From NCBI GenBank assembly GCA_016177165.1, contig JACOVT010000013.1:1-8742 (forward strand): a DNA stretch of 8,742 nt, read 5' to 3'. This DNA comes from Microcaldota archaeon (GTDB lineage Archaea > B1Sed10-29 > JACOVT01). Positions 1 to 5,502 of the stretch are shown piece after piece. The stretch's first letter is position 1. Every line of letters begins with the position of its first letter. The notes under the pieces are model-generated. The model was not told the origin of the DNA. It was given only the letters and a program-made list of their open reading frames with translations, and did no database searches. The translations under genes and the position numbers were made by a program.

Positions 1-822
1 AACGGCTCGGGCAAGTCCACAACAATAAAGATACTTACTGGAGTGATCGTACCGACCAGCGGGCGCGCCGAATGTTTGGGCTTCGAGCCTTGGACCCAGC
101 GGAAAGAATACTCGCAGCACATAGGTGTGGTGTTCGGCCAGAAGTCGTTGCTCTGGTGGGACTTGAAGGTGGAGGATTCGCTCAAGCTCTACAAGGAGAT
201 ATTCGGCCTTACGGGCGAGGAGTACAAGTCGCGCTTGGAGGAGTTCAACGAGCGCCTCCAGACTGCTCCGCTCCTTCAGCAGCGGACGCGAAAGCTGTCG
301 TTGGGAGAACGTATGCGCTGCGAACTCATCGCTGCGCTCATGCACCAGCCCGAACTCGTCTTCTTGGACGAGCCGACCATCGGGTTGGACGTGGTGGCAA
401 AAGAGGCGGTGCGGTCCTTCCTCGCTGACACCAACCGCGAGAGGGATACCACGATAGTGTTGACGACGCACGACATCGGCGACATAGAGGCGTTGTGCGA
501 GCGGGTGATACTCGTTGACGCCGGCCGGAAAGTGTACGATGGCACGCTCGACAAGCTGAAGGAAAAATACGTGCGCGAGAAAGAGGTGCGCGTGTTCTTC
601 TCAAAAGTTAGGAACAAGCGACTGCTGGACGAGACTCTGGCGGCTGGCCGAGTGGAGGAGCGCACGCATGACTTTGTTAGTGTCCACTTTGACTTGCACA
701 GGAATAGGATAGCCGAGCGCGTGGAAGACTTTATGCGCGCCTGCGACGTGGTCGACTTGAGCGTGCACGACCCCGAGCTATCGTCGATAATAGCGCGCAT
801 CTACAAGTCGGGCAAGGGTTGA
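1..822 (+). CDS. ABC-2 type transporter ATP-binding protein, 5'-truncated
   Basis: This is the nucleotide-binding subunit that powers the two permeases downstream. The reading frame is open from base 1, so the true start lies outside the window; 273 residues are visible. The fragment begins inside the Walker A loop (NGSGKSTT, residues 1-8). A Q-loop follows (Gln47 in GVVFGQK), then the signature LSLGE (99-103), Walker B ending FLDEP (about 121-125) and the H-loop His157 in LTTHD. The GVVFGQKSLLWWDL stretch recalls the COG4586 branch of ABC ATPases, which usually travels with two DUF990-type permeases, as here. About 90 residues follow the ATPase core and probably form the variable C-terminal region of this branch. 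The gene ends in TGA four bases before the next ATG, so the genes are an operon. The cargo is unknown for this family; export is likely. The family call is firm, the substrate is not. Confidence 0.93.
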   Translation, partial: NGSGKSTTIKILTGVIVPTSGRAECLGFEPWTQRKEYSQHIGVVFGQKSLLWWDLKVEDSLKLYKEIFGLTGEEYKSRLEEFNERLQTAPLLQQRTRKLSLGERMRCELIAALMHQPELVFLDEPTIGLDVVAKEAVRSFLADTNRERDTTIVLTTHDIGDIEALCERVILVDAGRKVYDGTLDKLKEKYVREKEVRVFFSKVRNKRLLDETLAAGRVEERTHDFVSVHFDLHRNRIAERVEDFMRACDVVDLSVHDPELSSIIARIYKSGKG

Positions 823-826
823 TGGT

Positions 827-1627
827 ATGAGAAAAGAGTACCTGAGCCTTTTGCGCAGCTACCTATCGATAGACTTGAAGAGGCTTGTCGAGTACAGGGC
901 CGACTTCACGGTGATGTTGTTCTCTAGCGTAATAGTGCTAGCCGTCAACTTCATATTTTGGCAGGCGGTTTTCGCCCAAGCCCGCGTGATCAATGGCTGG
1001 ACGTTTGGAGACATAATCCTGCTCGAGGGCTTTTTCGCGCTCACCATGACGGTGGTGGGGTTGTTTGGTGAAGGCATGGCCCACCTTGACGAGCTGGTGA
1101 TCCAGGGGTGGCTTGACACCTACCTAGTCAAGCCTATCTCGCCGCTTATCACTATAATGCTGACCAATATCGCGTTGTTCGAGTTGCAGGGGCTAGCAGT
1201 TAGCATCGTCTACTTCATGGTGGCCGCCTCGCTGGGCACGAGCATTACAATCGGCGGCTTCCTGGCCGGCATGGCGATATCAATGATGGGGGCGCTCGTA
1301 CTGATAATGATAATGTCCTGTATAGCAATGCTTGTATTTTGGTTCGGCCGTACGAGTGCGTTACACGTACTGTTTTCGATAGTTTACGAGACGGGCGGTG
1401 GCACGCCTGGAACCATTTATCCAGGATCGGTGCAGCTGGCTTTTATGGTAGGCGTTCCGATACTCTTCATGCAGACGATGCCGGCCTTGGCTGCGCTCGG
1501 GCGCCTTGACTTTGGGGGACTTGTAGGGATACTCGCCATGGAGGCGGTCGTGGCGCTAGCCTGGTTTGCCATCGCTTGGTTTGCATGGAGAAAAGGGTTG
1601 CGGAGGTACGAGTCATATGGCGGCTAG
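827..1627 (+). CDS. ABC-2 type transporter permease, first subunit (DUF990/COG4587-like)
   Basis: This is an integral membrane subunit of 266 residues with about six hydrophobic segments and no signal peptide. The charged N-terminus (MRKEYLSLLRSYLSIDLKR) resembles the amphipathic elbow helix of ABC-2 permeases. A family-typical stretch, GWLDTYLVKPISPL, lies near residues 94-107. The protein ends WRKGLRRYESYGG, nearly the same pattern as the end of the next permease, so the two are paralogues that probably form a heterodimer with two copies of the ATPase. The ATG at 827 is four bases after the ATPase stop. Only a weak purine-rich match (GGTTGAT, 816-822) precedes it, so translation is probably coupled. 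The gene overlaps the next one by 11 bases. Family assignment is from motifs and gene order; the transported substrate cannot be inferred. Confidence 0.88.
   Translation: MRKEYLSLLRSYLSIDLKRLVEYRADFTVMLFSSVIVLAVNFIFWQAVFAQARVINGWTFGDIILLEGFFALTMTVVGLFGEGMAHLDELVIQGWLDTYLVKPISPLITIMLTNIALFELQGLAVSIVYFMVAASLGTSITIGGFLAGMAISMMGALVLIMIMSCIAMLVFWFGRTSALHVLFSIVYETGGGTPGTIYPGSVQLAFMVGVPILFMQTMPALAALGRLDFGGLVGILAMEAVVALAWFAIAWFAWRKGLRRYESYGG
1602..1607 (+). promoter_or_regulatory. Ribosome binding site for the second ABC permease
   Basis: GGAGGT lies nine bases before the ATG at 1617, inside the end of the preceding permease gene. It decides the start: the frame is also open from a TTG at 1566, but the extra 17 codons would overlap the preceding gene by 62 bases and have no comparable ribosome binding site. 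Confidence 0.8.
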
Positions 1628-2423
1628 CCCACCACTACGCAAAGCTCTGGCCATAATGGCTGTAGAGTTCTCGAACATGCGTGCCTACGGGCTGGATTTC
1701 GCAGTGAGCCTCCTATCATTCGGGGCCTACCTAGTCGTCACCTTCTTCCTCTGGAGCGCTGTATACGCCAATTCGTCAATCGAGGTGATGCCTTTCGCTG
1801 TGCTCATGTCATACTACCTGTTCGCATTCATCGCCGCGGACGTGACGGGCAACCGCAAGGTGGCGCACGTGATGAGCGATGACGTGAAGCATGGGGACTT
1901 GACGATAGTTCTGGTACGGCCGGCGGGCTATTTTTTTGGCGCCTACTTTGGCAGGATGACCCATTTTCTCTTCTTCCTATTGGTGCTATCAGTCACGGCG
2001 CTGGTGGCAAGCTTCTTTATCCCGGTCGTGTTCCAGAGCGACGCGCTCCACATAGCGTTGTTCGTGCTGACACTCTTCTTGGGGTTCACGCTGAACTTTT
2101 GCTTGTTCTTCGCGCTGGGGTGCATCGCCTTTTGGACCGAGAACAACTTCGGCATAATCCGCTCATTCGCCCATTTCTCCCACCTGTTTTCGGGTTACAT
2201 GGTGCCGTTGGCTTTCTTCGGCGGAATGGTTGGGACGATCGTTTCACTGCTGCCCATGAAGTACTTCGTCAGCTTCCCGGTATCAATAATGATCGGCAGG
2301 GTGACTTTGTCAGAAGTGCTGCCAAACATGGCGATCGAGCTGGTCTGGATAGCCGCCCTCTTCCTTGCCGGCCAATTTTTGTGGCGTCGCGGAATGCGCC
2401 GGTATACGGCGCCCGGGGCCTAG
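1617..2423 (+). CDS. ABC-2 type transporter permease, second subunit (DUF990/COG3694-like)
   Basis: This 268-residue polytopic membrane protein is paralogous to the preceding permease. It has about six hydrophobic segments, the motif KHGDLTIVLVRP in the same relative place as GWLDTYLVKP in its partner, and the same type of C-terminus (WRRGMRRYTAPGA). ATPase-permease-permease is the standard order of this transporter class. The ATG at 1617 is chosen because GGAGGT precedes it by nine bases. The start region overlaps the end of the first permease by 11 bases, which suggests translational coupling. The TAG stop (2421-2423) shares bases with the stop of the small gene on the opposite strand. A seven-T run (1931-1937) sits in the coding sequence but the frame is intact. 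Substrate unknown. Confidence 0.88.
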   Translation: MAASPPLRKALAIMAVEFSNMRAYGLDFAVSLLSFGAYLVVTFFLWSAVYANSSIEVMPFAVLMSYYLFAFIAADVTGNRKVAHVMSDDVKHGDLTIVLVRPAGYFFGAYFGRMTHFLFFLLVLSVTALVASFFIPVVFQSDALHIALFVLTLFLGFTLNFCLFFALGCIAFWTENNFGIIRSFAHFSHLFSGYMVPLAFFGGMVGTIVSLLPMKYFVSFPVSIMIGRVTLSEVLPNMAIELVWIAALFLAGQFLWRRGMRRYTAPGA

Positions 2424-2563
2424 CGCCTCACCTTGCTGAACACGCTGGTATTCTCTAAGAAAAAGCGTTTAGGGAACTCCAGAATGCGGGGGGTGTTCTG
2501 GCCGAGGCATGACACTAGCTGCGAGTCCTCTAGCTTGACTGGCGGGCGAGCCTTCAAGTCCAT
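2420..2563 (-). CDS. Small hypothetical protein, 47 residues
   Basis: I do not recognise this protein. It begins MDLKARPPVKLEDSQLV and ends TSVFSKVRR. It is soluble and rather basic, with one cysteine (Cys19), no membrane segment and no zinc-binding motif. Three positional facts support a real gene. The frame fills the gap between the ABC operon and the MgtE operon exactly. Its TAG stop shares the palindrome CTAG (2420-2423) with the stop of the convergent permease, as at the other convergent junctions here. Its ATG is 27.5 bases from the centre of the TATA box at 2587-2594, suiting a leaderless mRNA read in the opposite direction from the MgtE gene. An open frame of 48 codons alone would be weak evidence at this GC content. 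Conservation has not been tested. Confidence 0.6.
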   Translation of the reverse strand: MDLKARPPVKLEDSQLVSCLGQNTPRILEFPKRFFLENTSVFSKVRR

Positions 2564-2586
2564 TCAATACTCTACGGCTGGGAAAG

Positions 2587-2594
2587 TATAAAAG
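2587..2594. promoter_or_regulatory. TATA box, probably shared by two divergent genes
   Basis: TATAAAAG is preceded by a BRE-like purine stretch (GGGAAAG, 2580-2586). Its centre is 25.5 bases before the ATG of the MgtE-like gene at 2616, the normal archaeal TATA-to-start distance for a leaderless transcript. Read on the other strand as CTTTTATA, it lies 27.5 bases before the ATG of the small gene at 2563. No second TATA-like element is visible in the 52 bases between the two starts. The rightward promoter is well supported; leftward use is inferred from geometry. Confidence 0.75.
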
Positions 2595-2615
2595 CCTTAT
2601 TGCAGTCGGTAGGGC

Positions 2616-3194
2616 ATGCCGCTTGCTTCAACGCGCTCCGAGTTTCTAGAAGTATTCAAGGAGCTGACTCCCGTGCTTCTCGTGGGGGGAGTGCTCCAGC
2701 TCCTGACAGGTTTGTTATTAAAGAGCATTTTCCTGCTCGCCACCACGCCGGGCATCTTAGTTATGCTGCCCGCGCTGATGAACCTGCGGGGGGCGCTCGA
2801 GGCCGAGTTTGCCGCTCGGTTGGGGACGGCATACCACATCGGCGCGTTTGGAAAGGGAAGCCAGTTGTTGAAGCACTTTGCCTCTAACGACCTAAAGGCC
2901 TCTATCGCAATGACGGCCATACTGAGCGTTTATGCTGGTGTGGTCTCTTTCGCTGCCGCAACTGCCATGGGTGTCGGGGCTTCGCTTTACATGTTTGTTC
3001 TAATCGCTTTTGTTTCCTCAATGGCAGGCACCATAATAGTTTCCTCACTTTCTGTAGCGATGGTCAAGTTGTCCATCCGGAGAAGACTCGACCCTGATAA
3101 CGTAACCATACCAGTAATGACTGCCTTTAGCGATGCGGTCCTTGCCTTGGTGGTCTTCATAATAGTAATGATTTTCTGGAGGGTGCTTGCTTGA
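2616..3194 (+). CDS. MgtE/SLC41-like divalent cation transporter, half 1
   Basis: This is a 192-residue membrane protein made of a single MgtE-type integral membrane domain, without the cytoplasmic N domain and CBS domains of full-length bacterial MgtE. It has about five hydrophobic segments. Family hallmarks are MLPALMNLRGALEA (50-63), matching the P-x-L-x-N/G region of the pore, and RRLDPDNVTIPVMTAFSD (156-173), matching the D-P-D-N-x-x-x-P-x-x-T/S-x-x-S/D pattern of the last helices. The next gene has the same motifs at the same places, so the pair probably builds one pore as a heterodimer, comparable to the two fused repeats of SLC41 proteins. Archaeal proteins of this type fall in COG1824. 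The likely substrate is Mg2+ or another divalent cation. ATG 2616 is placed as a leaderless start by the TATA box. The gene overlaps the next one in TTGA. Confidence 0.85.
   Translation: MPLASTRSEFLEVFKELTPVLLVGGVLQLLTGLLLKSIFLLATTPGILVMLPALMNLRGALEAEFAARLGTAYHIGAFGKGSQLLKHFASNDLKASIAMTAILSVYAGVVSFAAATAMGVGASLYMFVLIAFVSSMAGTIIVSSLSVAMVKLSIRRRLDPDNVTIPVMTAFSDAVLALVVFIIVMIFWRVLA
3178..3185 (+). promoter_or_regulatory. Ribosome binding site supporting a TTG start
   Basis: GGAGGGTG lies inside the last codons of the first MgtE-like gene. Its GGAGG core ends eight bases before TTG 3191, which overlaps the previous stop (TTGA, 3191-3194). It supports TTG as the start of the second MgtE-like gene. 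Confidence 0.75.
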
Positions 3195-3742
3195 GCTGGC
3201 GTTCTATAGTAATCCAAAGCCTGCCCTTGTTCCTCGTCACACTGGCGCTCAGCGTTTTCGCCGGCGCGTTCATCGAACGATCGCTGGCCAGCATTTCTAA
3301 GTATCCTATCCTCATTCTCGTGCTGCCCGCGTTTATTGGCGGCTGCGGCAACATATCCAACGTGTTTGCCGCCCGCCTGACGAGCGCGTTCTACTTCGAG
3401 GGCGCCCAATTCGTGAAAGAAAGGAAGGCAATCCTCGCAAAGGCAGCCCCGATACTATTGTCGGCTGGCGTCTTCTTTTTCGTGCTCGCGCTCATAGCGC
3501 TGGGCGCCGAGTCCGTTTTGGGATTCAGTTTACCGCCGCTGGCTCCTTTTGTCGGAAGCGTGCTCGTCTCCGGGCTTGCAACAATAACCCTAGGAATAAT
3601 AGTTAGCATACTGGTGGCCTGGCGGTCTTTCAAGCGCAGGTTGGACCCGGACAACTTCGAGGCGCCAATACTGTCGACGTTCAGCGACCTGGTCGGGGTG
3701 ATGGTGTTTTTAAACGTGTCAAGAGTGTTGTTAGGAGGATGA
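3191..3742 (+). CDS. MgtE/SLC41-like divalent cation transporter, half 2
   Basis: This 183-residue paralogue of the preceding gene is again a lone MgtE membrane domain with about five hydrophobic segments. It carries LPAFIGGCGNISNVFAARL (45-63), closer to the classical P-x-x-x-G-G-x-G-N signature than its partner, and RRLDPDNFEAPILSTFSD (149-166). The two halves differ at the first motif (MNLRG against GGCGN), so they are not interchangeable copies and a heteromeric pore is likely. Translation starts at TTG 3191 on a strong ribosome binding site and overlaps the upstream stop by four bases. The gene ends in TGA at 3740-3742, four bases before the ATG of the PhoU/TrkA-C gene. The cation transport role is inferred from the family; ion specificity cannot be read from sequence. 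Confidence 0.85.
   Translation: MSWRSIVIQSLPLFLVTLALSVFAGAFIERSLASISKYPILILVLPAFIGGCGNISNVFAARLTSAFYFEGAQFVKERKAILAKAAPILLSAGVFFFVLALIALGAESVLGFSLPPLAPFVGSVLVSGLATITLGIIVSILVAWRSFKRRLDPDNFEAPILSTFSDLVGVMVFLNVSRVLLGG
3734..3738 (+). promoter_or_regulatory. Ribosome binding site of the PhoU/TrkA-C gene
   Basis: GGAGG is embedded in the last codons of the second MgtE-like gene, eight bases before ATG 3747. It fixes that start and points to translation from the shared operon mRNA. Confidence 0.8.
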
Positions 3743-3746
3743 TCTG

Positions 3747-4292
3747 ATGAGTTCGGTGCTGGACCTGCTGATAGAGATGAAGGACAAGAGCGAGCTGGCT
3801 CTTGATCTGGCGTACGCCGCCCTATTGCTAGAGGACAAGGAGCTCGCCCGCACGGTCGAACGCATAGAGGAAAAGCTGAACTCGACCCGCGATGAGATCG
3901 GCAAGCTCTGCCTGCAGAGCCGACCTTCGCCGCAGGAAGCCGAGTCGCTAGTTTCTGTAGTTAACATGGCTAACATAACCGAACGCATCTCCGACGCCGC
4001 AATGGACATCGCCCGCATGGTGTTGCGCGACCACAAGAAGCACCCAGTCTTAGAGGAGGCGCTCCTCCGTGAGGGGATGACCGTGTTCAGGCACCGCGTC
4101 CGCTCAGGCGCCGGCAAGACGTTGGGCGCCCTAGAGCTATACAAGATCACAGGCACCCACGTGCTCGGCCTGAAGCGCGGCGACGAGTGGCACGCCTGGC
4201 CCGCATCGCTGGAAATGACCCTAAGACAAGGCGACGAACTGCTGGTAATGACAACCATTGCCGGCAGGAAGCAGGTGGAAAAGACCGCCTAA
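3747..4292 (+). CDS. PhoU-like/TrkA-C (RCK_C) regulatory protein of cation transport
   Basis: This cytoplasmic protein of 181 residues has two domains. Residues about 5-95 form a helical, charged PhoU-like region (for example ELARTVERIEEKL, then NMANITERISDAAMDIARM). Residues about 105-177 are a TrkA-C/RCK_C domain: REGMTVFRHRV, then GKTLGALELYKITGTHVLGLKR, and the closing LRQGDELLVMTT typical of this ligand-binding fold. The architecture matches archaeal COG3273, commonly found beside split MgtE genes as here. RCK_C domains bind small ligands such as ions or nucleotides and control channels or transporters, so this is probably the regulatory subunit of the MgtE pair. The specific ligand is unknown. 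Its TAA stop overlaps the stop of the convergent gene (CTAA, 4289-4292). Confidence 0.85.
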   Translation: MSSVLDLLIEMKDKSELALDLAYAALLLEDKELARTVERIEEKLNSTRDEIGKLCLQSRPSPQEAESLVSVVNMANITERISDAAMDIARMVLRDHKKHPVLEEALLREGMTVFRHRVRSGAGKTLGALELYKITGTHVLGLKRGDEWHAWPASLEMTLRQGDELLVMTTIAGRKQVEKTA

Positions 4293-4807
4293 CGGATTAT
4301 CTCAAGCTCGCGGAGCTCTTCCTTGCCGAAAGCTTCTTCATCAAGCAGCTTGATCTTGCTTAGCTCTATCCTGTAGAGTCGGTCGTTAAACATTGGCGAG
4401 TGAAACCCTTTTGGATCGTTAACAAACTTTTGGGCTCCCGGAAACCTTTTCAGGTAAGTTGAGCCCGCCTTTTCCAACTCGTCGTCTCCAACTATAGCAG
4501 CACTACCAAAGGCCTGCAACCCTCTCTTGAGTGCGTCGAAGCTCTGCTTAGCGTCAAAAACAGTCAATGCTACACGACTGTTTTCCTCTATGTTCTTGCC
4601 GTGGAGCGTTTTTGGTCCGGTCCAAACGTAAAGGACAAACTCGTCATCAAATGCATAGTAAACAATGCAAGAGCAAGGCTGTTTCTCTTTGGGTTCAAAA
4701 GTGCTCAGAGCGAGCAGGTTGTTGTCCTTCAGGATGGCGCGTGCAGACTCGGCAACCTTTTCTGTTTCTTCCGGTTTGCTTGAAACAAACTTTAGTTTTC
4801 CAGCCAT
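4289..4807 (-). CDS. Pyridoxamine 5'-phosphate oxidase-fold (FMN-binding split barrel) protein
   Basis: This 172-residue soluble protein has the pattern of the PNPOx-like split beta-barrel. Strands include NLLALSTFEP (30-39), CSCIVYYAFDDEFVLYVWTG (45-64), a K-T-L-H-G-K-N helix start (66-72) and SRVALTVFDA (77-86). The second half (ALKRGLQAFGSAAIVGDDELE, then YLKRFP, then LYRIELSKIKLLD) resembles the UPF0306/YhbP branch as I remember it. Members bind FMN or related flavins or haem, but for this branch the reaction is not established, and true pyridoxamine phosphate oxidase activity should not be assumed. The ATG at 4807 is one base after the TAG of the upstream synthetase gene, so the two are co-transcribed and probably translationally coupled. 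GC is lower than in its operon partner (about 47% in one sampled line). Its stop overlaps the stop of the convergent PhoU/TrkA-C gene. Confidence 0.8.
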   Translation of the reverse strand: MAGKLKFVSSKPEETEKVAESARAILKDNNLLALSTFEPKEKQPCSCIVYYAFDDEFVLYVWTGPKTLHGKNIEENSRVALTVFDAKQSFDALKRGLQAFGSAAIVGDDELEKAGSTYLKRFPGAQKFVNDPKGFHSPMFNDRLYRIELSKIKLLDEEAFGKEELRELEIIR

Positions 4808-4808
4808 G

Positions 4809-5450
4809 CTAATCTACCATTATCCTGGCGTCTACTGGCATCGCCTCGCGCGTGTTCGCAAACACCGGGTTCAAGTCCAGCTCGCGGATGCGCGGCGTCC
4901 TGCTAAGCAGGCATGAAACGTTGACAATTACAGAGGCCAACTTATCCATGCTTGCAGCAGGTTTTCCGCGAGCGCCGGCAAGCAGCGGGAAACCTTTGAC
5001 TTCTTGGATCATCTCGAGGGCGTCGCGCCTCGATACTGGCGCGACGCGCAGGCTGACGTCCTTGAGCACTTCCACGAAAATCCCTCCGAGCCCGAAAACC
5101 ACGACAGGCCCGAACTGCGGGTCGATCTTGCCGCCGACGATCGTTTCAATCCCGGAAGCCTGCCTCTGGAGCATCACTCCCTCGACGCGGGCGCGCAGTT
5201 TCTTAGCGCGCTCCTCGAACTTGAGGAAAGTCTGCTCTGCCGCGCCGGGAGTGCGGATGCCCACCTCGACCGCGTGGGCCTCGGTCTTGTGGACAATGTC
5301 AGGCGAGAGTATTTTCATCGCCAGAGGAAAACCCACCCTTCTTGCAGCATCCTGGACGTCGGCTCGCTTTGAGACCATCTCGAACCTGGCGAAAGGTATG
5401 CCGAACTCCCTTAACAGTTTTGCGGACTCGTGGAACCTCAACTGGCGCAC
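4809..5450 (-). CDS. acdB: ADP-forming acetyl-CoA synthetase, beta subunit (ATP-grasp)
   Basis: With an alpha subunit, this enzyme converts acyl-CoA, ADP and phosphate to the free acid, CoA and ATP. The 213-residue protein is an ATP-grasp domain: EFGIPFARF (15-23), FPLAMKILSPDIVHKTEAHAV (41-61) with the catalytic-loop His54, DPQFGPVVVFGLGGIF (110-125) followed by VEVLKDVS, the segment AGARGKP (158-164), and ELDLNPVFA (190-198). Length and motifs fit a separate archaeal beta subunit. No alpha subunit is in the window, so it must be encoded elsewhere. One oddity is that the usual HKSD-x-GGV is HKTEAHAV here. The GTG at 5450 is chosen because a TATA-like box lies about 26 bases upstream (leaderless) and the N-terminus then aligns with the family; TTG 5441 is the alternative. 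The acyl-CoA substrate range is unknown. Confidence 0.88.
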   Translation of the reverse strand: MRQLRFHESAKLLREFGIPFARFEMVSKRADVQDAARRVGFPLAMKILSPDIVHKTEAHAVEVGIRTPGAAEQTFLKFEERAKKLRARVEGVMLQRQASGIETIVGGKIDPQFGPVVVFGLGGIFVEVLKDVSLRVAPVSRRDALEMIQEVKGFPLLAGARGKPAASMDKLASVIVNVSCLLSRTPRIRELDLNPVFANTREAMPVDARIMVD

Positions 5451-5470
5451 GGTTGGGTCACGCTCGCGCC

Positions 5471-5479
5471 ATATTTAAG
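5471..5479. promoter_or_regulatory. TATA-like box, probably shared by two divergent genes
   Basis: ATATTTAAG on the plus strand reads CTTAAATAT on the minus strand. The minus-strand octamer CTTAAATA (5479-5472) is centred 25.5 bases before GTG 5450 of the synthetase gene and 27.5 bases from GTG 5503 of proline dehydrogenase. Its TTAA core (5475-5478) sits at the exact midpoint between the two start codons. The rest of the 52-base spacer is GC-rich or pyrimidine-rich, with no other TATA-like candidate. Both genes would have leaderless mRNAs. Confidence 0.7.
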
Positions 5480-5502
5480 CCTCACCATCCTTTTCCAAAC
5501 TC

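Noticed and set aside
1566..1616. TTG start at 1566 for the second ABC permease
   Set aside because: It would add 17 residues inside the preceding gene with no ribosome binding site, while ATG 1617 has GGAGGT nine bases upstream.
1931..1937. Seven-T run as a possible frameshift site or internal terminator
   Set aside because: The permease frame is intact through it (Tyr-Phe-Phe-Gly), and the protein continues normally to a family-typical C-terminus.
2099..2458. 119-residue plus-strand open frame over the end of the ABC operon
   Set aside because: It lies mostly within the second permease in another frame and shows no recognisable protein features.
4852..5478. Long plus-strand open frame (208 residues) opposite acdB
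   Set aside because: It is a low-complexity Ser/Arg/Thr-rich antisense reading of a clearly recognised gene, as expected in GC-rich coding DNA.
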